Shown here: in pieces, positions 27,510 through 37,606 of the stretch
How the letters are laid out: each line of letters opens with the position of its first letter
Numbering within the stretch: the stretch's first letter is position 1
NCBI RefSeq assembly: GCF_010994375.1
Contig: NZ_WHMA01000004.1
Coordinates: 187,080-251,079 of the forward strand
Reading direction: 5' to 3'
Origin: Halomonas sp. NO4
GTDB taxonomy: Bacteria > Pseudomonadota > Gammaproteobacteria > Pseudomonadales > Halomonadaceae
DNA length: 64,000 nt
Position numbers and translations under genes: made by a program
Notes under the pieces: generated by a model
What the model was told of the DNA's origin: nothing
The model's input: only the letters and a program-made list of their open reading frames with translations
Database searches by the model: none

Positions 27510-27814
27510 GCCCCGGCGCCACGGCAGTCGGGTGAGTCGGGCCGGCGCTCACCGCTCGCCTGCCACTCCTGGGGGGTATAGAGGTGCAGTGCCAGGGCGT
27601 GCACCGGGCCGGAGAGTTCATCGGCGAGCAGCGCATAGATGCGCTGGTGGCGCTTCACCGGCATCAGCCCTTCGAAGCGCTCGGAGACCAGCGTCACCTT
27701 GAAGTGGGTCTCGGAATTGGGCGGCACGGCATGGCGGTGGCTCTCGTTCTCCACCGTCAGGAAGGTCGGTTCGAGGGCCTGCAGCTTCTCTTCAATGCTG
27801 GCCTGAATGCTCAT
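27506..27814 (-). CDS. BolA family protein
   Basis: Protein of 102 residues with the KH-like BolA fold: IQASIEEKLQALEPTFLTVENESHRH, then ETHFKVTLVSERFEGLMPVKRHQRIYALLADEL, which carries the conserved histidines and the FxVxhVS...G segment. BolA proteins bind monothiol glutaredoxins and a [2Fe-2S] cluster and can act as morphology/stress regulators. It is followed by the HolD-like gene with a four-base overlap. A short hydrophilic tail (RRPDSPDCRGAGA) extends past the usual end. Confidence 0.93.
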   Translation of the reverse strand: MSIQASIEEKLQALEPTFLTVENESHRHAVPPNSETHFKVTLVSERFEGLMPVKRHQRIYALLADELSGPVHALALHLYTPQEWQASGERRPDSPDCRGAGA

Positions 27815-29267
27815 GGGGGCTCCTCGATGATGGATTTGCCACCATTGTACTCCCTTGCCCGGCCGGCGACGATGCGCCCCGGCGCGCCTGCGCCTGAGCG
27901 GCTCCGGCCAGCGGCATGCGCGCCAGGCTGGCGGCAAGCGACAGCACGCAGGCGGCCGCGCCCACCCAGAGCGTGGCCTGCACCGGGGCACCGGCGCCAA
28001 GGAAGGCGCCCACCAGCGCCACGCCCAGCGACTGGCCGACGGTGCGAGTGGTGCTCATCACCCCCGAGGCGTTGGCGCTGCGCGCCTTGGGCACGCTGGC
28101 CATCATCTCGCGGTTGTTGGGGGGCTGAAAGAGCCCGAAGCCCAGGCCGCACAGGGCAGTGCGCCACAGGCCGTCGACGATCTGTGCCTCGGGACCGAGC
28201 CGCGCCAGGGCCACGAGCCCGGCGATCAGCAGCCCCAGACCGACGCTGGAGAGCACGCTGGGGTTGACCCGATCAGCCAGGCGCCCCGCCAGTGGGCCGA
28301 CCACCATGATGGCAAGCGGCCAGGGGGTGAAGAGCCAGGCCGTCTGCAGCGGGGTAAAGCCCATCTCCTGCTGGTAGAGGAAGGAGAGCGCCACGAAGGC
28401 GAGCCCCTGGCCGATGAACGCCAGTCCCGAGGCAGAGACCGCCAGGCGAAAGCGCGGCTCCTCGAAGAGCGACAGCGGTAGCAGGGGATACGTCGCCCGG
28501 CGCTGACGGCGCAGGAAAAGCGTGCCGGCGACAAGGCACACCGCCAGCCACGCCAGCGCCTGCCAGCCGGGTGCCCCCTGGCCCAGGGTGTCCATGGCAA
28601 GGAAGACGCTCGCCAGCATGGTGATCGAGAGCAGCGCCCCGGCGCCGTCGAAGCCGCCACGGCGCCGCGGCTCGTGTGGCAGTGCACGCCAGGCGAACCA
28701 GAGTGCGAGGAGCCCGAGGGGCAGGTGCAGGGCGAAGAGCCAGGGCCAGTCGGCCACGGAGAGCACCAGCCCGCCCAGCGCCGGACCGGAGGCATAGCCG
28801 CCCGCCACCACCAGGGCGCTGAGCCCCAGCGCACTGCCGAGCAGCCGCGAGGGGAAGATCGCCCGGTAGAGCGAAGGACCGATGGAGAGCGTCGCCGCCG
28901 CCCCCAGCCCCTGCAGGGCCCGGAACACCAGCAGCCACTCGAAGCTGCGCGACAGTGCCGCCCCCAGCGAGGCACAGACGAAGAGCGCGAGCCCCGCCAC
29001 ATAGAGACGGCGCCGGCTGACCAGCTCGCTGAGCGCCGCGCACACCAGCAGAAAGGCGGCGCAGCTGATCTGGAAGAGGTTGGTCACCCAGACGGCGCGC
29101 GCGCCCGAGACCCCCAGATCGCGGGCGATGCTGGGCAGGGCCAAGTTGATCATGGTGGTGTCCACCACCGCCATCAGGGTACCCAGCACCAGGGCCAGCA
29201 CGGCCAGACGGCGCTCGGGCCCAGGCAGGCCATCGTCGCCGGGGCGGGTCGCAAAGAGTCGCTTCAT
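27792..29267 (-). CDS. MFS multidrug efflux transporter of the DHA2 (EmrB/QacA) type
   Basis: Integral membrane protein of 491 residues with about 14 hydrophobic segments, the 14-TMS DHA2 layout of drug:H+ antiporters. Family motif C-like and motif A segments are visible (LAGRLADRVNPS) along with the first helix TLMAVVDTTMINLALPSIA, the hallmark of EmrB/QacA proteins. No EmrA-type membrane fusion partner is adjacent, so it probably acts alone in the inner membrane. Its last bases overlap the bolA start by 23 bases. Substrate unknown. Confidence 0.88.
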   Translation of the reverse strand: MKRLFATRPGDDGLPGPERRLAVLALVLGTLMAVVDTTMINLALPSIARDLGVSGARAVWVTNLFQISCAAFLLVCAALSELVSRRRLYVAGLALFVCASLGAALSRSFEWLLVFRALQGLGAAATLSIGPSLYRAIFPSRLLGSALGLSALVVAGGYASGPALGGLVLSVADWPWLFALHLPLGLLALWFAWRALPHEPRRRGGFDGAGALLSITMLASVFLAMDTLGQGAPGWQALAWLAVCLVAGTLFLRRQRRATYPLLPLSLFEEPRFRLAVSASGLAFIGQGLAFVALSFLYQQEMGFTPLQTAWLFTPWPLAIMVVGPLAGRLADRVNPSVLSSVGLGLLIAGLVALARLGPEAQIVDGLWRTALCGLGFGLFQPPNNREMMASVPKARSANASGVMSTTRTVGQSLGVALVGAFLGAGAPVQATLWVGAAACVLSLAASLARMPLAGAAQAQARRGASSPAGQGSTMVANPSSRSPHEHSGQH

Positions 29268-29301
29268 GCTCTTTCCATCACTGCGGGGGCCATCAATGAC
29301 G

Positions 29302-29321
29302 AAACCGGCCGAAGCCGGTTT
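29302..29321 (-). terminator. UUCG-type hairpin after the unknown acidic gene
   Basis: Perfect 8-bp stem AAACCGGC/GCCGGTTT; on the minus strand the loop reads TTCG, a very stable tetraloop. It lies just downstream of the 128-residue gene and ahead of the MFS gene. There is no long T tract. Confidence 0.6.
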
Positions 29322-29349
29322 GCACAGGGCGGGTCTGGCCTCGCCTCGT

Positions 29350-29736
29350 TCAGTCCTGGTCGATATCCATCAGCAGGCTATCGTCCACCTCGGAGATCTC
29401 GAGGGCCGCCTCATCGTCCAGATCGATGGCCAGGTAGCTGTGCTCGAACTGCAGGAAGCGCTGAAAGAGCGCCCAGTCGAGCGATTCGGGCCACTGGCGC
29501 TCGTCCTCCTCCCAGGCACGCAGCTCGGTCTCGAGGATCTCGAGGTAGCGCTCGCGCACGAAGGCTTCCAGGGCCTCCGGGGTGTCCATCTCGGGGATGA
29601 GATAGACGGTGCTTTCGCGTTCGACGTCGGCGATCGTCAGGTCGTCGTCGCCCACGGTGGGTTCCAGGGCGTTGATCCATTCCACGAAGTGGCGGGTCGG
29701 CCGGACGCTCAGGGCGGAGCGGTTGAGCAGTTTCAT
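29350..29736 (-). CDS. conserved acidic protein of unknown function
   Basis: Unrecognised protein of 128 residues with a strongly acidic composition (about a quarter Asp/Glu). It has an NRSALSVRPTRHFVEWINAL start, a central TPEALEAFVRERYLEILETELRAWEED helix-like stretch and an acidic C-terminus ending DIDQD. No signal peptide or membrane segment. It sits between lysS and the MFS gene. The regular pattern of conserved-looking aromatic residues suggests a real folded protein, but no family is recognised. Confidence 0.75.
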   Translation of the reverse strand: MKLLNRSALSVRPTRHFVEWINALEPTVGDDDLTIADVERESTVYLIPEMDTPEALEAFVRERYLEILETELRAWEEDERQWPESLDWALFQRFLQFEHSYLAIDLDDEAALEISEVDDSLLMDIDQD

Positions 29737-29796
29737 CGCGGTCTCCTCGACGTCGAAACGCTGACCATTATGGGCGCTCGCGGCGCCCCTTACCAA

Positions 29797-31347
29797 CTAT
29801 TCCACTTCCGGTCGCATCGCCGGGAAGAGCAGCACATCGCGGATCGAGGCGCTGTCGGTGAGCAACATCACCAGCCGGTCGATGCCGATGCCCTCGCCCG
29901 CCGTGGGCGGCAGGCCATACTCCAGGGCGCGCACGTAGTCGGCATCGTAGTACATCGCCTCGAGGTCGCCGGCCTCCTTCTCCGCCGCCTGGGCGCGGAA
30001 GCGTGCCGCCTGGTCCTCGGCGTCGTTGAGCTCCGAGAAGCCGTTGGCGATCTCGCGGCCGCCGACGAAGAGCTCGAAACGCTCGGTGACGAACGGGTCG
30101 GCATCCTTGCGCCGCGCCAGCGGACTCACCTCGGTGGGATAGTCGATGATGAAGGTCGGCTGCTGCAGGCGATGCTCCACCGTCTTCTCGAAGATCTCCA
30201 CCTGGATCTTGCCGAGTCCCCAGCCATCCTTGACGTCGATGTCGAGCCGCTCGGCGACCTGGCGTGCGGCGGCCTCGTCGGCCAGCGCCTCGGCGTGGAT
30301 CTCCGGGTTGTACGCGAGGATGGCGTCGAACACGGAGAGGCGACGGAGCGGCTGGCCGAAATCGTACTCGAAGGTCTCCAGCACTTCGTCCTCGGCGCTG
30401 CGCACCGTGTTGATCACGGTGGTGCTGCCCAACACCTGGCGCGCCACCTCGCGCAGCATCTCCTCGGTGAGGTTCATCAGGTCATGGTAGTCGGCGTGGG
30501 CCTGGTAGAACTCGATCATGGTGAATTCGGGGTTGTGGCGCGTGGAGAGGCCTTCGTTGCGGAAGTTGCGGTTGATCTCGAAGACCTTCTCGAAGCCGCC
30601 CACCACCAGGCGCTTGAGGTAGAGCTCGGGCGCGATGCGCAGGTACATGTCGATGTCCAGCGCATTGTGGTGGGTGACGAAGGGCCGCGCCGTCGCCCCG
30701 CCGGGGATCGACTGCAGCATGGGGGTTTCCACCTCCATGAAGCCGCGCGCCTCGAAGAAGCGGCGCATGGCGCTGATCACCCCGGCGCGGGTCTCGAACA
30801 CCCGGCGCGAGTCGGGGTTCATGATCAGGTCCACGTAGCGCTGACGGTAGCGCGCCTCCAGGTCGGTGAGGCCGTGGAACTTGTCGGGCAGCGGGCGCAG
30901 GCTCTTGGTGAGCAGCGTTGCCTCCATCATCTTCACGTAGAGGTCGCCCTTGCCCGACTTGTGCACCGGACCGCGAGCCGCCACGATGTCGCCGATGTCC
31001 CAGCCCTTGATCTCCTCGAGCCGCTCGGCGGGCAGCCCCTTCTTGTCGACATAGAGCTGTATCTGCGCGGAGGGGTCCTGAATGACCAGGAAGGGACCAC
31101 GCTTGCGCAAGATGCGCCCGGCCACCGCGGCCTGGCGATCCAGCGCCTCGAGCTCATCCTTCTCCTTGTCGCCGAGCCGCGCCTGAAGGTCGGCGGCCAG
31201 GCTGTCGCGGCGAAAGTCGTTGGGGAAGGCGCTTTCGCCGCGCTCGGCGGCTCGCTCGCGACGCGCGGCCAGCTTGGCGCGCCGTTCGGCGATCAGGCGG
31301 TTTTCGTCGGTCTGCGGGCTGTCCGGGGAAGAACTCTGGTTGGCCAT
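29797..31347 (-). CDS. lysS: lysine-tRNA ligase (class II)
   Basis: Class II synthetase of 516 residues. An N-terminal OB-fold anticodon-binding domain (about 60-180: [17 protein letters not shown]) precedes the catalytic core with motif 2 ([24 protein letters not shown]) and motif 3 ([15 protein letters not shown]). Length fits LysS. Follows prfB on the minus strand, the standard prfB-lysS order. Confidence 0.97.
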   Translation of the reverse strand: MANQSSSPDSPQTDENRLIAERRAKLAARRERAAERGESAFPNDFRRDSLAADLQARLGDKEKDELEALDRQAAVAGRILRKRGPFLVIQDPSAQIQLYVDKKGLPAERLEEIKGWDIGDIVAARGPVHKSGKGDLYVKMMEATLLTKSLRPLPDKFHGLTDLEARYRQRYVDLIMNPDSRRVFETRAGVISAMRRFFEARGFMEVETPMLQSIPGGATARPFVTHHNALDIDMYLRIAPELYLKRLVVGGFEKVFEINRNFRNEGLSTRHNPEFTMIEFYQAHADYHDLMNLTEEMLREVARQVLGSTTVINTVRSAEDEVLETFEYDFGQPLRRLSVFDAILAYNPEIHAEALADEAAARQVAERLDIDVKDGWGLGKIQVEIFEKTVEHRLQQPTFIIDYPTEVSPLARRKDADPFVTERFELFVGGREIANGFSELNDAEDQAARFRAQAAEKEAGDLEAMYYDADYVRALEYGLPPTAGEGIGIDRLVMLLTDSASIRDVLLFPAMRPEVE

Positions 31348-31480
31348 GTCGCTACCTGCTAGAAATCACGTAATCCAATGAAGAAGCTGTGCTCCTGGAG
31401 CCGCGCGAGGGATGCCGAGACAAGGCGCCCCTCGGCAACATCCATCCCGAGGTCAACGCCATCTCGGCGAGCGCAGCAGG

Positions 31481-32579
31481 CTACAGGCCCTGCTTGAGGC
31501 TGGCTTCGATGAACTGATCCAGGTCGCCGTCCAGCACCTTCTCGCAGTTGCTCGTCTGCACGCCGGTGCGCAGGTCCTTGATGCGCTGGTCATCAAGCAC
31601 ATAGGAGCGAATCTGGCTGCCCCAGCCGATATCGGCCTTGGCCTCCTCGGCCTGCTGCTTGGCGGCGTTGCGCTTCTCCATCTCGTGCTCCCACAGCTTC
31701 GCCTTGAGCTGCTTCATGGCGAAGTCGCGGTTGGCGTGCTGGCTGCGCTGGCTCTGGCAGGCCACCACGATGCCGGTGGGCTCGTGGGTGATGCGCACGG
31801 CGGAGTCGGTGGTATTGACGTGCTGGCCGCCCGCCCCGCTGGAGCGGTAGGTGTCGGTCCGCAGGTCCGCGGGGTTGATCTCGATCTCGAAGCTGTCGTC
31901 CACCTCCGGCGACAGGAACACCGAGGCGAAGGAGGTGTGACGGCGCCCGCCGGAATCGAAGGGGCTCTTGCGCACCAGGCGGTGCACCCCGGTCTCGGTG
32001 CGCAGCCAACCGAAGGCATAGTCTCCCTGAACGTGCAGGGTCGCCGACTTGATGCCGGCCACCTCGCCCGCGGAGAGCTCGATGATCTCCGCCTTGAAGC
32101 CGTGGTGCTCGCACCAGCGCAGGTACATGCGCAGCAGCATGTTGGCCCAGTCCTGGGCCTCGGTGCCGCCGGAGCCGGCCTGGATGTCCAGGTAAGCGTT
32201 GTTGGCGTCCATCTCGCCGGAGAACATGCGCCGGAACTCGAGCTTCTGCAGATTCGCCTGATAGCCCTCGAGCTCCTTCTCGACCTCGGCGACGGTGCCC
32301 TCGTCCGCTTCCATCTCGGCCAGCTCCAGCAGGTCGCGGCTGTCGCCCAGCCCCTGCTCCAGCTCGTCGATGGTGGCGACGATGGCCTCCAGCGTGGCGC
32401 GCTCCTTGCCTAGCTTCTGGGCGTAGTCCGGATCGCTCCAGACGTCCGGATCCTCCAGCTCGCGGGTTACTTCTTCCAGCCGATCCTTCTTCTCGGCATA
32501 GTCAAAGATACCCCCTCAGGACGTCTGTCCGCTCAGACAGGTCCTTGATGCGGTTGTGGATGGCGTTGGTTTCCAGCAT
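31481..32579 (-). CDS. prfB: peptide chain release factor 2 with programmed +1 frameshift
   Basis: RF2, 365 residues in total, recognising UGA and UAA stop codons. The coding region is split into 32579-32505 (25 codons, ending LRGYL) and 32503-31481, joined by a programmed +1 shift at the in-frame TGA. Family residues are intact: stop-codon recognition motif SPF in [15 protein letters not shown] and the catalytic GGQ in [10 protein letters not shown]. The shift signal (32501-32516) consists of AGGGGG, TAT, then CTT TGA C. Low RF2 makes the ribosome pause at TGA and shift, so synthesis is autoregulated (known for the family). Confidence 0.98.
32501..32516 (-). promoter_or_regulatory. prfB programmed +1 frameshift signal
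   Basis: On the minus strand AGGGGG (32516-32511) acts as an internal Shine-Dalgarno element three bases upstream of the slippery CTT (32507-32505) and the TGA stop (32504-32502), followed by C at 32501. The arrangement AGGGGG-TAT-CTT-TGA-C is the canonical prfB signal. Confidence 0.97.
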
Positions 32580-32720
32580 GGATCGCTCACCTGAATCGTC
32601 AGTGGCAAAACGGCCGCCGCGGCGCTGGTCGGTCACCAGGGCCCCGGCGGCACGGAAAGGGCGACCATTGTAGCGAATGTGCCGCGTCGTCGCATCATGG
32701 CCGCGTCGGCCACCCAGACG

Positions 32721-32750
32721 CAGACGACCCGACCGAAGCCGGGTCGTCTG
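32721..32750 (-). terminator. terminator after the FadL-type gene
   Basis: Perfect 11-bp stem CAGACGACCCG (32721-32731) with 32740-32750, eight-base loop; it lies just beyond the stop codon of the outer membrane porin gene on the minus strand, within the 194-base gap to prfB. Confidence 0.75.
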
Positions 32751-32773
32751 CATCGCCATGAACGGGCTCGCTG

Positions 32774-34084
32774 TCAGAAGCGATAGGTCAGCTGTGCACC
32801 GAAGGCGTGGGCCTCGTTCTTGTAGTCGGCGGAGTAAGTAGAAGTCACATCCCCACCAGGACCGCTATCCACCCGTTCCTGGCTCACAGTAGTGCTCCGC
32901 TCAGTCAGGTAGGAGTAGGCGAAGTCTAAAGTCAGGTTTTCGGTGGGTGTCCAACCTGCCCCCAGCGAGAAGATTCGGCGATCATCCGAGGGAATTCGCG
33001 CACTGCGGAACTCATCACTGGTCGGAGTATTATCGATGGTCACGCCGGCCCGCAGCGCCCACTGCGGATTGAGCTGGTATTCACCACCTGCGGCGAAGGC
33101 CCAGGCATTGGAGTAATCCTGCTCCTCCAAGGTGATGGGATCGCCGCTCGGATCATTTGGATCGACCACGCGGATCTCATCGAACCGTTCCCAACGTGTC
33201 CAGGAAGCCCCGAACATCATCTTGAACTTATCACTCATCTGCTGAGTGATGGAGAAGTTGATGTTTTCAGGAGTTGTTAAGTCTAGGCTGGCATCACTCT
33301 CACTTTGAACCATCCCTCCGACCGTGGCTTGAAAATCACCGGTCAAGGTGTAATCAACTTTGGAGCGATAGGTCAGGCCAAGTGTGGTTTCTGGTGCCGG
33401 TTGGAACAACACACCGAGGTTGTATCCCCAACCATCGTCGTCACCTTCCACCCGGGCATCAGCTTCCGCCGTTGCGGGGCCAGGAACAATTGTAGGCACT
33501 TGTCTATGCAGCTCCCCATCCACACGATTATAGGTAATGCCCGCACCCACCGACCACTGGTCGTTGAACCGATAAGAAACAGTCGGCTGGGCGCTCATCA
33601 CCGTCAGTTGGGTGTAGTTGCCCAGGTTGCGGCCGATGAAGCCGTCTTCGTAGTCCGTCTCCGAGCCGAAGGGCGCATAAACACCGAACCCAAAGGCCAG
33701 CTTGTCGGTCACCGGCTGAGCATAGAAGGCAAAGGGAATGAATTTCCCAGGCACCATATCACCCTCAGCCGTTCCATCCACGGGCTGGGCCATACCTCCA
33801 GTTAGAACGCTGCTACGAGTCGCCTCGGCATTATCGATATCGCTACTGACGTTCAGGTAGGTGCCACCCGCCGTCACCTGGGCGCGATCGAGAAACAACA
33901 TGCCCGCCGGGTTGCCGAAAACGATGGTGGCGTCGTTGACGTTGGAGCTGCGGCCGGCGTGACCATAGCCCTGGCCGCTGACGCTCTGCTCGTTGACCTG
34001 GTAGCCGCCCGCGTGGGCCTGGCCGGCGAAGGTGGCGGCGGCGATGGCCACGGCCCATGAAAGCTTGTTGAACTTGTTGTGCAT
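32774..34084 (-). CDS. FadL/OmpP1 family outer membrane porin
   Basis: Outer membrane protein of 436 residues. It has a cleavable signal peptide (WAVAIAAATFAGQAHA, cleavage near 25), the FadL opening GGYQVNEQS...GQGYGHAGRSS, the conserved FGNPAGM segment and a terminal YRF ending in Phe, the beta-barrel signature. The family transports long-chain fatty acids or other hydrophobic compounds through a lateral opening. The coding sequence between about 33200 and 33900 is less GC-rich than its neighbours. It is a single gene, divergent from the MerR-copA operon; the actual substrate cannot be told from sequence. Confidence 0.93.
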   Translation of the reverse strand: MHNKFNKLSWAVAIAAATFAGQAHAGGYQVNEQSVSGQGYGHAGRSSNVNDATIVFGNPAGMLFLDRAQVTAGGTYLNVSSDIDNAEATRSSVLTGGMAQPVDGTAEGDMVPGKFIPFAFYAQPVTDKLAFGFGVYAPFGSETDYEDGFIGRNLGNYTQLTVMSAQPTVSYRFNDQWSVGAGITYNRVDGELHRQVPTIVPGPATAEADARVEGDDDGWGYNLGVLFQPAPETTLGLTYRSKVDYTLTGDFQATVGGMVQSESDASLDLTTPENINFSITQQMSDKFKMMFGASWTRWERFDEIRVVDPNDPSGDPITLEEQDYSNAWAFAAGGEYQLNPQWALRAGVTIDNTPTSDEFRSARIPSDDRRIFSLGAGWTPTENLTLDFAYSYLTERSTTVSQERVDSGPGGDVTSTYSADYKNEAHAFGAQLTYRF

Positions 34085-34364
34085 GGTTTCGGGTTCCTCT
34101 TGCGCTGGCGCGGATCGTTATTCGGCCCTTGGCAGGACTCTCATGGCCTCAGTTGTCGCTTATCGGCCTTCGCGGATCAAGGGCAAACGTTCGTTTTAAT
34201 ACTCAAAAACCTAATACTTTAGTGGCAACCTTACCTAAGTCCTTGAAGCGCCGCTATCCGATGGCCCGCCGCAACCCCTGCTTCACGAGAGCGGGAACTC
34301 TTGACCTTTGCGTAACCCAAAGGTTTTACACTACCCGAAACTGTGAGCGACGAGATTCAACATC
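34085..34364. other. 280-base intergenic region between porin and MerR genes
   Basis: Divergent promoter region, markedly A+T-rich around 34190-34250 compared with the rest of the window, holding the presumed porin promoter (not resolved by eye) and the MerR-type operator/promoter at 34301-34332. No gene is seen. Confidence 0.6.
34301..34332 (+). promoter_or_regulatory. MerR-family operator/promoter of the copper operon
   Basis: Near-consensus -35 TTGACC (34301-34306) and -10 TACACT (34327-34332) are separated by 20 bases, the long spacer of MerR-controlled promoters. Inside lies the perfect inverted repeat ACCTTTG-N7-CAAAGGT (34304-34324). It drives the downstream merR-copA genes, so the regulator most likely binds here and untwists the promoter when metal is bound. 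Confidence 0.8.
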
Positions 34365-34811
34365 ATGAAGGTCAACGAGCTGGCGCGGTGCACCGGGGTC
34401 ACCGGCGAGACGGTGCGCCACTACACCCGCGAGGGGCTGCTGAACCCCGAGCGCGACCCGGACAACGGCTACCATCGCTACGACGAGACCGACCTCGAGC
34501 GGCTGCGCTTCATCCAGCGCGCCCGCACCCTGGGCTTCAGCGTGGCCGAGGTACGCGACATTCTCGCCCATGCCGACCACGGCGACTCACCCTGCCCCAT
34601 GGTGCGCGACCTGCTGGCCGCCCGCCTGCCGGAGATCCGCGCCCGCATCCGCGAGCTCGAAGCCCTCGCCGAACGCATGGAGCAGGCACTCGATGCCTGG
34701 GCCGAGATGCCCGACGGCACGCCCGACGGCCACAGCCTGTGCCGGCTGATCGAGAGCTTTCCCGAACCGCTGCGAGACGACGAGGCGCGCCCCGCCAAGG
34801 AGGCCCAATGA
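34365..34811 (+). CDS. MerR family metal-responsive transcriptional regulator
   Basis: Regulator of 148 residues: winged HTH at the N-terminus ([26 protein letters not shown]), a dimerisation helix ([10 protein letters not shown]) and two cysteines, C77 in SPCPMV and C126 in HSLCRLIES, plausible metal ligands. It overlaps copA by four bases (ATGA), and its own promoter carries a matching palindrome, so autoregulated activation of the copper operon is likely. Metal specificity for Cu(I) is inferred from the CopA partner; the cysteine spacing differs from classical CueR. Confidence 0.88.
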   Translation: MKVNELARCTGVTGETVRHYTREGLLNPERDPDNGYHRYDETDLERLRFIQRARTLGFSVAEVRDILAHADHGDSPCPMVRDLLAARLPEIRARIRELEALAERMEQALDAWAEMPDGTPDGHSLCRLIESFPEPLRDDEARPAKEAQ

Positions 34812-37606
34812 ACACCAGACGAGCACAGGTGCGCACCGTGCCCGGCATGAGCTGCCAGGGCTGCGTGAGCAATATGCGGCGCGCCATACAGGCGCGTGAT
34901 CCGGAGGCCGACGTCATCGGCACGCCGGCCGAGAAGCGCCTCGAGGTCACGGCCACTCTCGATGCCGAGGCCCTTGACGGGTTGCTCAATGAGGCCGGCT
35001 ATCCCCCCGAGGCGCCGCAAAGCCACGAAGCCCGCCGTCACCAGTTGACGCGCCAGATTCCCGGCATGAGCTGCCAGGGCTGCGTGAAGCGCATGCGCGA
35101 GGCGATCCAGGCCCGAGACGGCAAGGCCGAAGTGGTCGGCACCCCGGCCGAGAAGCGCCTGGACGTGACCACTGTCCTAGACGACGAGGCCCTCGATGCC
35201 GCCCTGAGCGAGGCTGGCTACCCCCCGAGCGACGGAGTGGCACCAACAGCGCCAACCGCAGCGGAGAGCACCGAGACCGCCACCGACAGCAGCACGGCTT
35301 CTGACACCGACGAGCCTGCCGAGGGGGTCACCACCCAGCGGCTGTCGATCAGCGGCATGACCTGTGCGAGCTGCGTGAAGAGCGTGCAGCAGGCGCTGGA
35401 ACGCACGCCGGGCGTCGCCACGGCCGCCGTCAACTTCGGCACCCATACCGCCCAGGTCCACGGTAGCGCCGAGACCGACGCCCTGGTGGCGGCGGTCGAA
35501 TCCGTGGGCTACAGCGCCGAGCCGATCCGCGACCTGCGCCAGGCCGAGCAGGCCCGTGCCGAAAAAGACGAGAAGACCTACCGCCAGCGTCTGCGCGGCA
35601 GCGCCTGGTCGCTGGCCCTGGCCATACCCTTGATGGCCAGCATGTTCGTCTACCACCCGCACCCGGTGGGCGGCGGTCGCCTCTACTGGCTGGTGATCGG
35701 TCTGCTGACGCTCGCCGTGCTGGTATGGCCGGGTCGCCACTTCTTCGTCAATGCCTGGAAAAACTTCAGGCACCACCAGGCCAACATGGACACCCTGATC
35801 GCCATGGGTACCGGCACTGCCTGGCTCTACTCCATGGCGGTAGTGGCCTTCGCCCCCTGGCTGCCCGAGGTGGCCCACGGCATCTACTTCGAGGCCTCGG
35901 CGATGGTCATCGGCCTGGTGCTGCTCGGCAACGCCCTGGAGCTCAGGGCGCGCGGCCGCACCAGCGAGGCGCTCAAGCGCCTGCTGGACCTGCAGAGCCG
36001 CACCGCCCGGGTGATCCGCGACGGTGAGGAGCGCGAGATCGACGTCGATGAAGTGCGCGAGAGCGACCGCATCCGGGTTCGCCCCGGCGAGCGCCTGCCG
36101 GTGGACGGCGTGGTGACCGAGGGGTCCAGCCACATCGACGAGTCGATGCTCACCGGCGAGCCCGTGCCCGTGACCAAGGGCGAGGACGACGAGGTGAGCG
36201 CCGGTACCGTCAACGGCAAGGGCGGCCTGGTCTACCGCGCCACCCGCGTCGGTGCCGACACCCGTCTGGGACAGATCACCGAGCAGGTGGCGCGCGCTCA
36301 GAACTCACGTCCGCCCATCGGCGAGCTGGCCGACAAGGTATCGAGCATCTTCGTGCCCTCGGTGATGATCATCGCCGTGGTCACGGCGCTGGCCTGGTTC
36401 AACTTCGGGGCAGAACCGCGGGTGATCCACATGCTGGTCACCGCCACCACGGTGCTGATCATCGCCTGCCCCTGCGCCCTGGGCCTGGCCACGCCGATCT
36501 CCACCATGATTGGCGTCGGCAAAGCCGCCGAGCACGGCGTGCTGGTGCGAAGCGGCGAGGCGCTGCAGACGGCGAGCCGGCTCACCACCCTGGTGGTGGA
36601 CAAGACCGGCACCCTTACCGAGGGCAAGCCGCGGGTCACCGAGGCGCACTTTTTCTCTGGCGTAGGCCTCGACGGCGATGAGCGCCAGGTGCTGGGATGG
36701 GTGGCCTCCCTGGAGCGCGGCTCCGAGCATCCGCTGGCCGCGGCGCTGCTGGCGCACGCCGACGAGGCGGGCGCCGAGCCGACCGACGTCCGTGACTTCG
36801 AGAGTGTCACCGGCGGCGGGGTGAAGGCGACCACCCCCGACGGCACGCCGCTGCTGCTGGGCAACGCCCGGTTGCTGGAGGACGCCGGGGTCGACCTGGC
36901 GAGCGGCCGCGATATCGCCTCCCGGCTGGAGACGAAGGCGCGCACGGTGGTGTACCTCGCCGTCGACGGCCGGCTGGCCGCCCTGTTCGGCATCAGCGAC
37001 CCGCTGCGTGGCGATGCCGCCTCCGCGATCAAGCGCCTGCAGGCCGACGGCCTCCGGGTCATCATGCTTACCGGCGACAACGCCCATACCGCCGCCGCCA
37101 TCGCCAGCGAAGTGGGTATCGACGACTATCGCGCCGGCCTCAGGCCCGAGGACAAGCACGCCGAGATCGAGCGGCGGCAGCAGGCCGGCGAGGTGGTCGG
37201 CATGGTGGGCGACGGCATCAACGACGCCCCGGCGCTGGCCCGCGCCAGTGTGGGCTTCGCCATCGGCCAGGGCACCGACGTGGCCATCGAGAGCGCCGGC
37301 ATCACGCTGATGCGCGGCTCGCTGCATGGCGTTGCAGACGCCATCGAGATCAGCCGCCTGACACTTGCCAACATCAAGCAGAACCTGGTGGGTGCCTTCG
37401 GCTACAACGTACTGTGCATCCCCATCGCCGCCGGCGTGCTCTATCCGGTCACCGGCATGCTGCTCTCGCCGATGATCGCCGGGGCGGCCATGTCGCTCTC
37501 CTCGATCACCGTGGTCAGCAACGCCAACCGGCTGCGCCTCAAGCGCCCGCCGGGGGCCGCTCGCCCCGACGAGGCCGCGCCACAACCACAGGAGGCCAAG
37601 GCATGA
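34808..37606 (+). CDS. copA: copper-translocating P-type ATPase with three N-terminal metal-binding domains
   Basis: P1B-type ATPase of 932 residues exporting Cu(I) from the cytoplasm. Three heavy-metal-associated domains are visible: GMSCQGC at 13-19 and again at 86-92, near-identical 73-residue repeats, then a separate GMTCASC at 183-189. Eight membrane segments frame the channel motif CPC at 554-556 ([15 protein letters not shown]), the phosphorylated aspartate lies in DKTGT (D598), and TGDN and [11 protein letters not shown] hinge motifs follow. The MerR gene upstream and the 24-residue peptide downstream overlap it. A linker rich in Ser/Thr/Glu/Asp (about 141-175) separates the duplicated domains from the third. 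Confidence 0.95.
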   Translation: MNTRRAQVRTVPGMSCQGCVSNMRRAIQARDPEADVIGTPAEKRLEVTATLDAEALDGLLNEAGYPPEAPQSHEARRHQLTRQIPGMSCQGCVKRMREAIQARDGKAEVVGTPAEKRLDVTTVLDDEALDAALSEAGYPPSDGVAPTAPTAAESTETATDSSTASDTDEPAEGVTTQRLSISGMTCASCVKSVQQALERTPGVATAAVNFGTHTAQVHGSAETDALVAAVESVGYSAEPIRDLRQAEQARAEKDEKTYRQRLRGSAWSLALAIPLMASMFVYHPHPVGGGRLYWLVIGLLTLAVLVWPGRHFFVNAWKNFRHHQANMDTLIAMGTGTAWLYSMAVVAFAPWLPEVAHGIYFEASAMVIGLVLLGNALELRARGRTSEALKRLLDLQSRTARVIRDGEEREIDVDEVRESDRIRVRPGERLPVDGVVTEGSSHIDESMLTGEPVPVTKGEDDEVSAGTVNGKGGLVYRATRVGADTRLGQITEQVARAQNSRPPIGELADKVSSIFVPSVMIIAVVTALAWFNFGAEPRVIHMLVTATTVLIIACPCALGLATPISTMIGVGKAAEHGVLVRSGEALQTASRLTTLVVDKTGTLTEGKPRVTEAHFFSGVGLDGDERQVLGWVASLERGSEHPLAAALLAHADEAGAEPTDVRDFESVTGGGVKATTPDGTPLLLGNARLLEDAGVDLASGRDIASRLETKARTVVYLAVDGRLAALFGISDPLRGDAASAIKRLQADGLRVIMLTGDNAHTAAAIASEVGIDDYRAGLRPEDKHAEIERRQQAGEVVGMVGDGINDAPALARASVGFAIGQGTDVAIESAGITLMRGSLHGVADAIEISRLTLANIKQNLVGAFGYNVLCIPIAAGVLYPVTGMLLSPMIAGAAMSLSSITVVSNANRLRLKRPPGAARPDEAAPQPQEAKA

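Noticed and set aside
31481..32579. prfB read as two broken genes
   Set aside because: The break is the canonical programmed +1 frameshift signal, not a mutation, and all RF2 motifs are intact across the join.
34343..34807. Longer copA starting inside the MerR gene
   Set aside because: The 34343-34807 extension reads the MerR gene in another frame, whereas the ATG at 34808 overlaps the MerR stop and leads directly to the GMSCQGC domain.
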